Under the pieces are notes generated by a model. The model was not told the DNA's origin. It ran no database searches and was given only the letters and a program-made list of their open reading frames with translations. A program made the translations under genes and the position numbers. 57,609 bases of DNA from Candidatus Obscuribacterales bacterium (GTDB taxonomy: Bacteria > Cyanobacteriota > Vampirovibrionia > Obscuribacterales > Obscuribacteraceae), in NCBI GenBank assembly GCA_021732025.1, contig JAKFVU010000009.1:13458-71066 (forward strand), given 5' to 3'. Positions 10,011 through 19,960 of this stretch are shown piece after piece. The first letter of the stretch is position 1. The number at the start of each line of letters is the position of its first letter.

Positions 10011-11659
10011 AGAAGGCAATTCTCCAAAACCGCGGATGCAACGTCTTCGCTCAACGATATTGATTGTGCCATCTGCGATGCCAGGTTGTCACAAACATCA
10101 AACCATTCACCAACAATACGTACCAGCTTTTGCTGCACTACCAACGGTGGCAGAGGGACAGGTAAAGCCAAAATCTGATCTCGAGTTACATTTTTCATAG
10201 AGCTGCTAGTTCCGCCGGCAACCCGCTCATAGTAGGCTCTAGCCAAACTAGAATTGTTGTAGAGCTGTAAAAAATCTTTGTCTATTAAATCCGACAGCTG
10301 GAGCCTAACTATCTTATCGCTCATCATCAAGCGAGGTGGACATTTCCGAACAACGACAGATCGCGCAACCAACTCCTTAGTATTAGCCCTAGAGATAAGG
10401 AAGTCGCCTTCGTTAACCTCGCAGTCGGGTCTTGGTGACAAACGGCTTGGCAAAGCTTTGTTCATCTCAGGCAGGAATCTTCCCCAACTGACAGCGCTTA
10501 CTTTTAAAACGCCCCATTCAGTCCCAACACGCGGCCGACCTTCACAACTAGGACTCCAACCTGAGCCACTCTTTACGACCAGGTCACGAAGGGACACCCA
10601 GCGCCAACCTATCGGCAAATGTAGATCAGGTTGATCGCCCTTAATTCTTAACAAGTTCGGAAGATTCTCTTCTATCGCAAAAGACGTAGGTTGATTCACT
10701 TCCGACAGTGACTGCTTATTGCACCACGAGAAACTCGAAGGATCCTCTAGTCTCCCAGTTACAGCAACCTCAAGAAGTGCTTCCCTCAGTGCGTGAATGC
10801 TCGATTCAGTTGTAAAAATGACATGAAAATTCTGCTTTATGCGTTCCCAGCTGTTAGCAAAATCAGCTTGATTTATGCTCTGAAGAAGGCTGTCCAGAAG
10901 CGCTTTGACGATCTGCTTATGTGCCCCCTCAGCATCTGATTGCTGAGCATCAAGTCGGTCACACAGAGCCATAAGTTCATCGACCTTTGCGACGATGCGG
11001 TGCTGTTCCGCCCTGGGCGGCAGTGGAAAACTAAGCGGTAATATGTCCTTGTTGTTGATTTGTGGGACACTAGTGCCACTATTGAGCTTCCACAAATCTA
11101 CTGACAGAAACCAACAGTGGAGATAGCGCAAATCAAGCCACTCAGGACAGCTCAGCGCCATTACGTTTGAGTCGGCGAGCAAAGGACCGGTAACAAGTCT
11201 CTTCTTGTTGGTGGCAATTGCACCACCCCTTTTAGGGAAAATGATACTGTTGGCAGGAATGAGCTTGTCCTTAACACCAGGAAATTCGCTCACGTACCTT
11301 GAAGAGCAAGTAATCTCAATCTCGTTTCCGGACAGGTTCATATCTGAAACTTTTATATAGAGGTAATCCCCCTTTGGCAGTTCCAATGCAGAAGGAAGAG
11401 AAGTACCACTCTTTAGCGATGCAATGTGCTCAATTGTTGTCCAGCACCAACAAGCCGGAAGACGTAAAGGCTCCCGTTGAGTAGCCATCTTCAATGGCAA
11501 GCCAACTCTTCGAAGGAGCTGAAGCGCAGGTTCATCACTCGGGTCTTGCGGCACAAGCTTACCCATCACAGCAAGTTGCAGAATCAGGTCACGGAGCTTC
11601 TTCACACCATTGGGAGCAGAGGCAATAACAGGTAGATGTTCAACAAGCAGCGCCGTCAT
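10007..11659 (-). CDS. hsdS: Type I restriction-modification specificity subunit HsdS
   Basis: A 550-residue specificity subunit that selects the bipartite DNA target of the type I complex. It begins with the usual HsdS N-terminal helix (KLRDLILQLAVMGKLVPQDP), followed by two target-recognition domains with their hallmark ends: PLPPRAEQHRIVAKVDELMALCDRLDA would close the first and PLPPLVVQQKLVRIV the second, each leading into a helical spacer. Both TRDs appear complete. The gene overlaps hsdM by four bases (ATGA at 11656-11659) and the downstream ATPase likewise, so the operon is tightly coupled. TRD sequences in such genes vary fast; the recognition site cannot be read from here. Confidence 0.92.
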   Translation of the reverse strand: MTALLVEHLPVIASAPNGVKKLRDLILQLAVMGKLVPQDPSDEPALQLLRRVGLPLKMATQREPLRLPACWCWTTIEHIASLKSGTSLPSALELPKGDYLYIKVSDMNLSGNEIEITCSSRYVSEFPGVKDKLIPANSIIFPKRGGAIATNKKRLVTGPLLADSNVMALSCPEWLDLRYLHCWFLSVDLWKLNSGTSVPQINNKDILPLSFPLPPRAEQHRIVAKVDELMALCDRLDAQQSDAEGAHKQIVKALLDSLLQSINQADFANSWERIKQNFHVIFTTESSIHALREALLEVAVTGRLEDPSSFSWCNKQSLSEVNQPTSFAIEENLPNLLRIKGDQPDLHLPIGWRWVSLRDLVVKSGSGWSPSCEGRPRVGTEWGVLKVSAVSWGRFLPEMNKALPSRLSPRPDCEVNEGDFLISRANTKELVARSVVVRKCPPRLMMSDKIVRLQLSDLIDKDFLQLYNNSSLARAYYERVAGGTSSSMKNVTRDQILALPVPLPPLVVQQKLVRIVGEWFDVCDNLASQMAQSISLSEDVASAVLENCLL

Positions 11660-13125
11660 TGCTTCACCTCAAGAGCAGCTGCGATTATATTCTTAAGTTG
11701 CTCACGTGTACTGGCAATCTGCTGTTGCATCGACTGGTAGTCACTCAAGAGCTTCTCTGGGTCATGCGATTCAAGCTGAGGGGCATGCGGGTTCTTGCAA
11801 TCTAAGTTGTAGTTACGCGCCTTGATCTCTTCGGCTGTCACCTTCCAGGCAAACTCTGTTTCTACACGCTTCTTAAAACCCTTTGCCTCACTGCCCCACC
11901 ATGCTTCCTCTGGCTTGAACTCATCGACATTCATGGGTTTAGTTTTGTTATAGCTCTTCACGCCAGCCGGGTACGGGTGCTCGTAGTACCAAACTTCTTT
12001 CGTTGGAGTTCCCTTGGTGAAGAACAGAAGATTAGTGTTGATGCCAGTGTAGGGGCTGAAAACCCCCTTAGGTAGCCGAACGATCGTGTGCAGGTTGCAT
12101 GTCTCAAGCAACTGTTCTTTAATGCGCGTCTTAATGCCCTCACCAAATAAGGTGCCGTCAGGCAGAACTAGCGCAGCACGACCACCAACTTTCAGCAGGT
12201 GCATGATTAGCACTAAAAACAAATCAGCTGTCTCTCTAGTGCGGAAAGTGGCTGGGAAATTGCTCTCTATGCCATCTTCTTCTATGCCGCCGAAGGGCGG
12301 GTTCGTCAGAATCACATCGACTCTATCTTTCTGAGTCTGGTCTCGCAGCGGTCGAGCAAGCGTATTGTCGTGGCGAATGTTGGTTGGCACTTCGATGCCG
12401 TGCAGGATCATATTTGTCGTGCATAGCAAATGCGGAAGTGGCTTCTTCTCTACGCCATGAATACTGTCTTGAAGTAACTGCTCATCCTCTACTGTCTTGA
12501 CATCATTCTTTCGAATATGTTCTAGCGTACAACTTAGAAAGCCACCGGTACCACATGCAGGGTCAAGAATGGTCTCACCGAGCTTTGGGTTGACCATTCT
12601 GACCATGAACTCTGTAACAGCTCTAGGTGTATAGTACTCACCAGCATTGCCAGCACTCTGAAGATCTTTCAGAATTTGCTCATACATGTCACCAAATAGG
12701 TGCCGCTCTTGCGCCCTATTGAAATCAACACCTTCTTGAATCTTATTAATAACCTGCCTAATCAATTGACCAGACTTCATGTAGTTGTAGGCATCCTCAA
12801 ATACAGAGCGAATTACAAATGCTCGCTTGTCTTTGCCTTTTGACTCAAGATTCTGCAAGCCAGGAAATAGCTGATTGTCGATAAAGTCTTTCAGCTCGTC
12901 GCCGGTAATTCCTTCAGCATCGGCTGCCCAGGTGCGCCATCTAAATTGTCTCGGAATAGGCGAATTATAGGAATCATTGAGAAGCTCCCACTCAAGTTCT
13001 TTGTCATCAAAAATCTTCAGAAATAGCAACCAGACAAGCTGACCAATACGCTGGGCATCTCCGTCAACGCCGACATCTTTGCGCATGATGTCTTGAATCG
13101 ATTTAATAGTTGATGAGATGGACAT
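11656..13125 (-). CDS. hsdM: Type I restriction-modification methyltransferase HsdM
   Basis: A 489-residue N6-adenine DNA methyltransferase. The N-terminal HsdM helical domain (IKSIQDIMRKDVGVDGDAQR) is followed by the catalytic domain with S-adenosylmethionine motif I (DPACGTGGF) and the catalytic motif IV NPPFGG. Length and motif order are normal for the family. It pairs with HsdS for methylation and with HsdR for restriction. The gene begins 17 bases after the hsdR stop and overlaps hsdS by ATGA, placing it second in the operon. No sign of damage. Confidence 0.95.
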   Translation of the reverse strand: MSISSTIKSIQDIMRKDVGVDGDAQRIGQLVWLLFLKIFDDKELEWELLNDSYNSPIPRQFRWRTWAADAEGITGDELKDFIDNQLFPGLQNLESKGKDKRAFVIRSVFEDAYNYMKSGQLIRQVINKIQEGVDFNRAQERHLFGDMYEQILKDLQSAGNAGEYYTPRAVTEFMVRMVNPKLGETILDPACGTGGFLSCTLEHIRKNDVKTVEDEQLLQDSIHGVEKKPLPHLLCTTNMILHGIEVPTNIRHDNTLARPLRDQTQKDRVDVILTNPPFGGIEEDGIESNFPATFRTRETADLFLVLIMHLLKVGGRAALVLPDGTLFGEGIKTRIKEQLLETCNLHTIVRLPKGVFSPYTGINTNLLFFTKGTPTKEVWYYEHPYPAGVKSYNKTKPMNVDEFKPEEAWWGSEAKGFKKRVETEFAWKVTAEEIKARNYNLDCKNPHAPQLESHDPEKLLSDYQSMQQQIASTREQLKNIIAAALEVKQ

Positions 13126-13142
13126 GGTTCTTCCTATTCAAA

Positions 13143-15518
13143 TTACGCGTACAGTACTTCTTCTAATTCTTTGAGTGCCTTGAGATACTCTGGCTTGCCA
13201 CCAAATGACTTTACGATTTCCGGTGCCGTGCCCATCCGAGAAAATGGTTCTAACTGAAGAACCTTGAGGTCTTCAATGTTTTCAATGCCAGTATCAGCAT
13301 ATTTATCTAGCAGCGCTTCTAGCACCTTACGAGCTTGGTCACCATATTTGGTGAAATAGTCTCGCTTTCTAACATTGTCGGCACGCTCCTTTCTAGACAG
13401 CGGCGGCTGACCGTAAGCGACGTGGCAAATCAAGTCAAACGGATCAAACTGCTTACCAAGCTTACGCTCAACTTCTTGAGCAAGCGGTTCCCAGAAAACG
13501 CCTTCTTCCTCAAGCTGTTTGATAATAACTTTCTTCTGATCGGCATCACTCCACTTGCGAAGGAAATCATCGAGTGAAGCAAACTGCTTAGTCACACAAG
13601 CTCGTGTGTAGTCTCTCATAGACTCAGTAATGAGCTTGCCGTCTGGACCGTAGTATTGAACACGCTCGTCCATGACATACACAGGCACATCATCAACGAC
13701 ATACTTAATTCGCCCACCCTCTGGCAGATTTGAGCCGGTGTGAGCTGGTGGCTCTGGCCGATCACCGGGTTCAGGTTGTTCGCCAGGGTTTGTTTCATCA
13801 TCGCCGGGCTCAGGCTCTGGTGGCTCTACTGGATCGGTCGGGCCAGGTTCATAGATTTGTACAGGCTCGCCGTCAAAGCGAGGGTCAGCAAACAACTCTG
13901 TGGCTCGCTTGAAGTCCATGATTGTGAACCAATACTTGTCAAACTCTTCATTTATGCGCGTGCCTCTGCCGATAATCTGCTTAAACTCAGTCATCGACTG
14001 AATACGCTGGTCTAGCACGATGAGTTTGCAAGTCTGCGCGTCAACACCGGTAGACATAAGCTTGGAAGTCGTGGCGATAACCGGATAACGACTTTCTGGG
14101 TCTATGAAATTATCCAGTTCAGCCTTACCTTCTGGCTCATCACCGGTAATCTGCATTACATATTTTCGATTCTCTTTCACTCTATCAGGGTTGAGATTCA
14201 CTAGACAGCTTCTCATTCTATCGGCATGGTCGACGTCGTCGCAGAACACAATAGTCTTCTGATATGGATCTGTGGCCTCTAGAAACTGCGTGATCTTTTC
14301 GGCAACAAGTTGAGTGCGTTTCTCTAAAACTAAGTTCCGATCAAAGTCGCGTTGATTGTAAATTCGATCTTCAATCAAATGACCATTCTTGTCGGTCTTT
14401 CCTTGCTTAGGCCGCCATCCCTGAAGGTCTTTGTCAAAATCTATACGCACCACTTTGTACGGAGCGAGAAAGCCATCTTCAATGCCCTGCTTCAAACTGT
14501 ATGTATAAATCGGCTGACCGAAGTAGTAAATGTTGGAGACATCTTTAGTTTCTTTCGGAGTAGCTGTCATTCCAATCTGAGTGGCAGACGAGAAATATTC
14601 GAGAATGTCTCGCCATGCAGAATCTTCAGCTGCGCTGCTGCGATGGCATTCATCAATAACAATCAAATCGAAAAAATCTGGAGAGAACTGCTTGTAGATA
14701 TTCTGCTCTTCTTCATTGCCAGTGACAGCTTGGTAGAGTGAAAGGTAAATCTCAAAAGCCTTGTTTACTTGCCGCTTGCTAATCTTGGTCATAGCAGGGC
14801 CAAACGGCTTGAAGTCGTTATTCTTGGTTTGATCAACAAGAATGTTCCTGTCAGCCAAAAACAAAATGCGTTTCTTCTTCTTTGATTTCCAAAGGCGCCA
14901 AATGATTTGAAACGCTGTGTATGTCTTGCCGGTGCCAGTAGCCATCACAAGCAAAATTCTCTTCTGCCCTTTGGCCACGGCTTCAATAGTTCTGTTTATA
15001 GCTATCGTTTGGTAATAGCGCGGCATCTTGCCAGAGCCGTCATCAAAGTAAGGCGTTTCAATAACAGCCTCAGCTTCGCGTTCGATATTTTTCCATTGGC
15101 AATATCTCTTCCAGAGTTCTTCCGGTGAAGGAAACTCATCTAGCGAAATCTCTACCTCTGTTACTGCGGCATTCCCAGTACGGTCATGAAATTTGTAACC
15201 ATCGCCGTTGCTTGAAAACACAAAGGGAATGTCCAAAGCTTCTGCGTACACAAGAGCCTGCTGAATGCCTTCGCCAACCCGATGATTGTTGTCCTTGGCC
15301 TCGATTACCGCGATCGGTAAATTTGGCTTGTAGTAGAGGATGTAGTCAGCCCTGCTGGCCTTGCCCCGTGAATGCAGCTTGCCACGAACAATAATGCGGC
15401 CCTTGGTGAAGTAGACCTCTTCCCGAACCTGGACATCCAAATCCCAGCCGGCGCTGACAATGGAGGGATTTATATACTTCGTACAGATGTCACGCTCTGT
15501 AAGAGCTTTCTTATTCAT
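13143..15518 (-). CDS. hsdR: Type I restriction endonuclease subunit HsdR
   Basis: About 791 residues: an N-terminal PD-(D/E)xK nuclease domain with AVIEAKDNN, then an SF2 translocase with Walker A ATGTGKT, the DEAH-box variant DECHRSS, motif III MTATP, and the C-terminal RecA fold including IGRGTR. A Pro/Glu-rich linker (around [12 protein letters not shown]) separates the motor from the C-terminal helical region that docks to the methylase. The reading frame extends up to a TTG at 15560, but the ATG at 15518 (MNKKALTER) is the more normal start; neither has a strong ribosome site. First gene of the hsdR-hsdM-hsdS-ATPase operon. It cuts unmodified DNA after ATP-driven translocation. Confidence 0.94.
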   Translation of the reverse strand: MNKKALTERDICTKYINPSIVSAGWDLDVQVREEVYFTKGRIIVRGKLHSRGKASRADYILYYKPNLPIAVIEAKDNNHRVGEGIQQALVYAEALDIPFVFSSNGDGYKFHDRTGNAAVTEVEISLDEFPSPEELWKRYCQWKNIEREAEAVIETPYFDDGSGKMPRYYQTIAINRTIEAVAKGQKRILLVMATGTGKTYTAFQIIWRLWKSKKKKRILFLADRNILVDQTKNNDFKPFGPAMTKISKRQVNKAFEIYLSLYQAVTGNEEEQNIYKQFSPDFFDLIVIDECHRSSAAEDSAWRDILEYFSSATQIGMTATPKETKDVSNIYYFGQPIYTYSLKQGIEDGFLAPYKVVRIDFDKDLQGWRPKQGKTDKNGHLIEDRIYNQRDFDRNLVLEKRTQLVAEKITQFLEATDPYQKTIVFCDDVDHADRMRSCLVNLNPDRVKENRKYVMQITGDEPEGKAELDNFIDPESRYPVIATTSKLMSTGVDAQTCKLIVLDQRIQSMTEFKQIIGRGTRINEEFDKYWFTIMDFKRATELFADPRFDGEPVQIYEPGPTDPVEPPEPEPGDDETNPGEQPEPGDRPEPPAHTGSNLPEGGRIKYVVDDVPVYVMDERVQYYGPDGKLITESMRDYTRACVTKQFASLDDFLRKWSDADQKKVIIKQLEEEGVFWEPLAQEVERKLGKQFDPFDLICHVAYGQPPLSRKERADNVRKRDYFTKYGDQARKVLEALLDKYADTGIENIEDLKVLQLEPFSRMGTAPEIVKSFGGKPEYLKALKELEEVLYA

Positions 15519-15560
15519 GCATTGCGGCCATTTTCTGAAGAACAGACCCAAGGCGCTCAA

Positions 15561-15787
15561 TTATCTAGTAGTTTGGTCTTGGAGTAAATGGTTGGGGGTG
15601 GTTTGATTGACAACAGCAACAGATTAAACTCACTGGATCAGGAAATGCAGGTAAACCGGGAATAAGCAACTCAAAGTAAAAGCAATGCTGAATTGTCAAA
15701 TACTCAGAAAGAATGAGGCTACGGCAGTTAGGCCCAATGATAACAAAAGACGAATAGATGTCAGGCCGATAGGAATATTAGAAACAG
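15561..15787. promoter_or_regulatory. Divergent promoter region between hsdR and oxidoreductase gene
   Basis: These 227 bases separate the leftward restriction operon from the rightward oxidoreductase-fusion gene and must carry both promoters. A TTGACA on the minus strand (around 15690) is a -35 candidate, but no matching -10 sits at the right spacing, so exact sites are not called. Confidence 0.35.
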
Positions 15788-18061
15788 ATGAAACTTAGCA
15801 ACCTTGCAAACGCCGATGAGACCGCGAGAGTACAAGCAATCATGTTAGCTATGGCTGTTGAGCATTTTCCCAATGTGTATTACATCGGCAAAAGCGCTTC
15901 AAACCTAACTTTCTCCGCACAGCAACAACGAGCCCTCAACTTGGTTTGGGCACTAAAGGCGTCAGGAGTCTTTTCAGAAGGTAAAGAGGTAGCAATTGTT
16001 GGCGGTGGCCTCGCCGGTATGACGGCAGCCCTTGCGGCAATGAATTTCGGCGCACACGTTCATCTTTTCGAGCGTATGCCTGAATTATTACACTTACAAC
16101 GCGGATCGCACCTTCGCTTTATCCACCCCAATATCTTGAGTTGGCCTAGGCCAGGCTACGAGAAAAGCAAAACTAACTTTCCATGCCTAAACTGGTCTGC
16201 TGGCAGCGCAGCGGAAGTAGTCGAACAAGTATTACGACAATGGAACGAACTGAAAGGACCTATTCAAGTTCACTGCAGATCAGCGGTTCAGAAAATTCAG
16301 TATTTGCAGGATGAAAAGCCACTTCTGAGAGTGGAAGGGTTCGGAAGTGAAAGTGCACCGGCATTTTCTCAAAAGAAGTTTGATTGTGTTATTGCAGCAG
16401 TTGGTTTTGGAGTGGAAAAGCAGTTACAAGGATCGCAGTTCGTTTCATACTGGCATAACGACAATTATGGAAGGCCGGTCATATCAATGCCAGTACCTAG
16501 AGCCTACGTAGTAAGTGGCACAGGCGACGGTGGCTGTATAGATGCGATAAGACTTAGCCTAACGGATTTCGAACACTCAAGATTTCTTGACGAGTTCATG
16601 CCGATTGATGAACTAAGCCACATTCGTGATCGATTAATAGAAATAGAGGAAGATGCACGCAATTCAGTTTTAGCGGACCCTGCAGTTATTCGACAGGCTA
16701 AAGAAATATCAGGAGCCGATGCAAGCGATGCCACCATCCTAGACCAATTTATTGGTGCCTATTACTGGCAAGAATATGACAAACTCACCGTCCCAACAAG
16801 CATCATTTCAAATATAAGAGAACGACTAAGGAAAGATACGATTGTAACTCTCAATGACTCAAGACCGTCTCCTCTTTCTTTCAAGAGTTCGCTAGTAAAT
16901 CGATTCCTTATCTATTTACTTCGTAAGCATGGTCGTTTGCACTACGCGCCTGGCAGACTTAAAACTATTGAAAAACCTTATGAAGGCCGCATAATTCTCA
17001 TTGAAAGAGATGTATCAACACAAGAAAGAATTTTTGCAGACGAAATTGTTGCTCGCCACGGAGCCGACTCAGCATTGCTAAGTCTCTTTCCAGCAGAGAC
17101 GGCTAGTGAAATAAGCAAACCAAATTTCATGATGAGGGACGAAACAGCCGAATGTCTATACCCATCGAGTATTTACGACAACCCCCAATGGCTGCGAAAG
17201 AAGCAAGAATTTGAAGCGCAGTGGCCATTTGCTCAAATGAGACCCGAACAAGCAAATCACATCAAGCAACTAATTGCTGTAGCGACGGTCAATAGCCCCA
17301 CACTAGTTGCCTTATCAATTAAAACCATAAGTAGAGAGAAAACGCCTCTTGTTATTACCGCAGGCCAGCAGATAAGCCTTGCTAAATTTCCTGGCACAGT
17401 TCCAAACAAACTAAGCTCTATTACTTGTTTTCTAAAATCACCGGCTGGCAACCTGTTTTTGATCACTTCAGCTACTGCGCTGGCGCTTGAACCTTCATTA
17501 CCCAGAGAAGGTGACGAAGTGTGCGTTCCTGTTGAAGATAGATTTGTAGTAATAGGAAAAATAGCGAAAACTAAATTTCCGACTCAAGCTCACAAAGATT
17601 CAAAACTCTCAACCAATACGATAGTTGCAAATGAATTGGATTATGTTCTTGTAGAATTAGATAGCTTCATCGTTCCATCTTACATGTGCGCAAATGTCCC
17701 ACAGATACGAACAATTGCTTTCCCAGAAATTGGTCTCGATGTAACCAAAATCGGTTCTGAGTTAAATGCTCAAAAGGGCCAAGTTATAGGCATACAGATG
17801 TTGCTCCCTATAACTAGAGGAAACTCTTTAATTTGGTATCAAGACACTTTCGAAGTTAACTTTCCTGCCCCTAAGTTAGACCAATTCACTCAGACTGGAG
17901 ACGGAGGTGCACCTGTAATAGCAAATGATGGAAGCCTGCTTGGGTTGGCTATTGGAGTCACTAGTAATAACAATATGCTGTGTCTTCCAATTGCGCCAAT
18001 GTTAGCAGAAACAGGCTACGAGCTCTGGATTGATACGGAGGGGAAATGTACACACCAATAA
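15788..18061 (+). CDS. FAD/NAD(P)-binding oxidoreductase fused to a degenerate trypsin-like domain
   Basis: A 757-residue fusion. The first half is a Rossmann flavoprotein: dinucleotide motif VAIVGGGLAG at residues 68-77 with the ribose-binding Glu at ~95, and a later GTGDGGCIDAI segment. The last ~250 residues look like a chymotrypsin-fold protease: LDYVLVELD resembles the Asp strand and TGDGGAPVI the catalytic-Ser region. There the Ser of the usual GDSG is Gly, and the LITSATAL stretch lacks the catalytic His, so it is probably a pseudo-protease. The next gene overlaps its 3' end by 16 bases. Its position among defence genes suggests an NAD(P)- or redox-sensing role (inference). I know of no named system that matches. 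Confidence 0.65.
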   Translation: MKLSNLANADETARVQAIMLAMAVEHFPNVYYIGKSASNLTFSAQQQRALNLVWALKASGVFSEGKEVAIVGGGLAGMTAALAAMNFGAHVHLFERMPELLHLQRGSHLRFIHPNILSWPRPGYEKSKTNFPCLNWSAGSAAEVVEQVLRQWNELKGPIQVHCRSAVQKIQYLQDEKPLLRVEGFGSESAPAFSQKKFDCVIAAVGFGVEKQLQGSQFVSYWHNDNYGRPVISMPVPRAYVVSGTGDGGCIDAIRLSLTDFEHSRFLDEFMPIDELSHIRDRLIEIEEDARNSVLADPAVIRQAKEISGADASDATILDQFIGAYYWQEYDKLTVPTSIISNIRERLRKDTIVTLNDSRPSPLSFKSSLVNRFLIYLLRKHGRLHYAPGRLKTIEKPYEGRIILIERDVSTQERIFADEIVARHGADSALLSLFPAETASEISKPNFMMRDETAECLYPSSIYDNPQWLRKKQEFEAQWPFAQMRPEQANHIKQLIAVATVNSPTLVALSIKTISREKTPLVITAGQQISLAKFPGTVPNKLSSITCFLKSPAGNLFLITSATALALEPSLPREGDEVCVPVEDRFVVIGKIAKTKFPTQAHKDSKLSTNTIVANELDYVLVELDSFIVPSYMCANVPQIRTIAFPEIGLDVTKIGSELNAQKGQVIGIQMLLPITRGNSLIWYQDTFEVNFPAPKLDQFTQTGDGGAPVIANDGSLLGLAIGVTSNNNMLCLPIAPMLAETGYELWIDTEGKCTHQ

Positions 18062-18522
18062 TTACTTACTCAGATTTTGAAAATAGTGCCATTTTCGAGA
18101 CTCTTCAATTTCGAATTTTGTCCAAATTTCCTGGCTATCTTTTTTATGTAGATGCACAGAACATTTTGCTTGTGGCTCTTCAACTAAAATCATTCACTCC
18201 GAAGCCCAATTCCGAACGTATCACTTCCATGCGCATAATACCAATTGGTGAAAAAATATTCGAATCAGGCATGGCATATTTAGGCTTTCTTGCTATAGAT
18301 TTTATCTATGGCAATAGAGCATGCGAAAACGACGAACTTCGTAAAGAATTTGGACGGACTGTGACTTCGATGACAGACCCATCTGGCATAGAGCTAATTG
18401 TCGACAAAAAAGCCTTTCATCTGACTCTTTACGGCCAAAGTGAAGACAAAATGGGCTTTCAGTGCGATACCGCTGACGCTAGAGAATGGACAGTGCCGAT
18501 GGACACAGCTCATTCTCTGTAA
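18046..18522 (+). CDS. Hypothetical protein coupled to oxidoreductase fusion
   Basis: A 158-residue soluble protein of unknown family, predicted mixed alpha/beta, with no signal peptide and no recognisable motif. Its start lies within the last 16 bases of the upstream gene, so co-translation is very likely and the two products may act together. The HEPN-domain gene follows after ~150 bases in the same direction. Confidence 0.6.
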   Translation: MYTPIITYSDFENSAIFETLQFRILSKFPGYLFYVDAQNILLVALQLKSFTPKPNSERITSMRIIPIGEKIFESGMAYLGFLAIDFIYGNRACENDELRKEFGRTVTSMTDPSGIELIVDKKAFHLTLYGQSEDKMGFQCDTADAREWTVPMDTAHSL

Positions 18523-18670
18523 TTTAGCAGAAACTCTGCTCAAAAAAGCGAGGCTATGTAAGTTCAGAAACTGCTTGTCTAGCCTCATTAGTTGATATAT
18601 AGCGAAGCACTTAATTACAATTCAACTTTACGCTAAATCGTGCCAATGCACAAAAAAAAAGGAGAGGTAT

Positions 18671-19771
18671 GTGAGCACAGATGTGAAATCACTGGAACCG
18701 TACAACTCAACAAACATTTTGGATGTTCCAAGCAGCCCTATATTTATTCGAGCCAGACTAGCCCTGAATGGCCGAATCTTTATTGGTCATTGGCTTGAGT
18801 TGGGTCGTGATGATTTTCCAATATTCGATGAAGACCAGTGGCAAATTAGAGTTTGGTACGACGCCTCATGCAAGCCAACCTCACACCCCGACGAAGTTGA
18901 AGAACTAAGAAATCACGTTGACGCGTACATAGATGCACTCTATGCAGACATCTACATAACCGATGCTTCGACAGAACTACTGGAATATTTAAAATTAGAC
19001 CAATCAGGCTGGGGCGCACCGGATGAGCTGTTCGAAGAATACGGTGGCTTAGCGATCAGACTTTACGACACGATATTCCACCGAGCGAATAGACTAATAC
19101 AATGGTTCAGAGCGGAAAAAGGCCAGTATTGGCTTGAAGAGTTTCGCGCCCATCCAGTAAAACGACTTAACTCTGTTCCTGCAGGTTATGCACATGTAGA
19201 TAATCTACAGGCATGGATAAACGGCACAAAATTTGAATGGGCGCCACCTGAGCAAGCACTATTTATTGAAAGATTGCCGGCAGATAGAGGTCTTTCAATC
19301 TGCGATATTCGTAAAGCTTGGGAATTTGCAAAGTCAGAAAGTCGCCCAAACCTGGCACTGGAACTGCTAACTAGCTCTGAGCAATTAGCAACGGAAGGTC
19401 ATAATCGTGTTGCTTTAACACAAGCGGCGACCGCACTAGAAATGTCCCTTTCTACTTTAGGAAAAGGTTTTATGACACGAAGAATGTCAGCAAGCAACTT
19501 GAGACTGGCTACCACCAGTTTCTACAGTATTCAAAAGCGCCTTGGCCTGACTGCAACGGTTGAGTACTTACTGCCTCTACTTTTTTCCGAGTCTGAAATT
19601 CCCACCAACATTATTAGAACATGCAGCAAAGCAATAGCAGAGCGCAACAATGTAATTCACAACGGGCAAAGAGACGTTGAGCACATTAACGATTACATTC
19701 AGGCGATTAGAAGCCTTTGCTCAAACCTCAGTTTAATGCAGGAGAAGTTTTCAGAAACCACCAGCGAATGA
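18671..19771 (+). CDS. HEPN-domain protein (RNx3H motif), probable defence RNase
   Basis: A 366-residue protein. The C-terminal ~140 residues are helical and end in AIAERNNVIHNGQ, where R325 and H330 form the Rx4H signature of HEPN ribonucleases (similar to Apea-like HEPN domains). The N-terminal ~200 residues form an unrecognised domain rich in acidic and aromatic residues. The start is GTG at 18671, placed by a strong AAGGAGAGG ribosome site a few bases upstream; the ATG just before it runs straight into a stop. It follows the oxidoreductase-fusion pair on the same strand and is convergent with the OLD nuclease gene. HEPN effectors usually cleave RNA when triggered; the trigger here is unknown. 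Confidence 0.65.
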   Translation: MSTDVKSLEPYNSTNILDVPSSPIFIRARLALNGRIFIGHWLELGRDDFPIFDEDQWQIRVWYDASCKPTSHPDEVEELRNHVDAYIDALYADIYITDASTELLEYLKLDQSGWGAPDELFEEYGGLAIRLYDTIFHRANRLIQWFRAEKGQYWLEEFRAHPVKRLNSVPAGYAHVDNLQAWINGTKFEWAPPEQALFIERLPADRGLSICDIRKAWEFAKSESRPNLALELLTSSEQLATEGHNRVALTQAATALEMSLSTLGKGFMTRRMSASNLRLATTSFYSIQKRLGLTATVEYLLPLLFSESEIPTNIIRTCSKAIAERNNVIHNGQRDVEHINDYIQAIRSLCSNLSLMQEKFSETTSE

Positions 19772-19960
19772 GAATCAGTTGCACGCTTATGCTAAGGAGC
19801 AAATAGAAGTTAGGCCGTGCACTTTCATTCTAACGTCACAGCGGCTGCCGATCGCAGTTGTCTGAGCTCAGCATCTAGAAATCACTTTAGCTTACCAAAG
19901 AGATTTGAAGTGTGCTTGCTCTCAGACTATAGGGCCAAATCAAGTACCAAGAATTACCAG

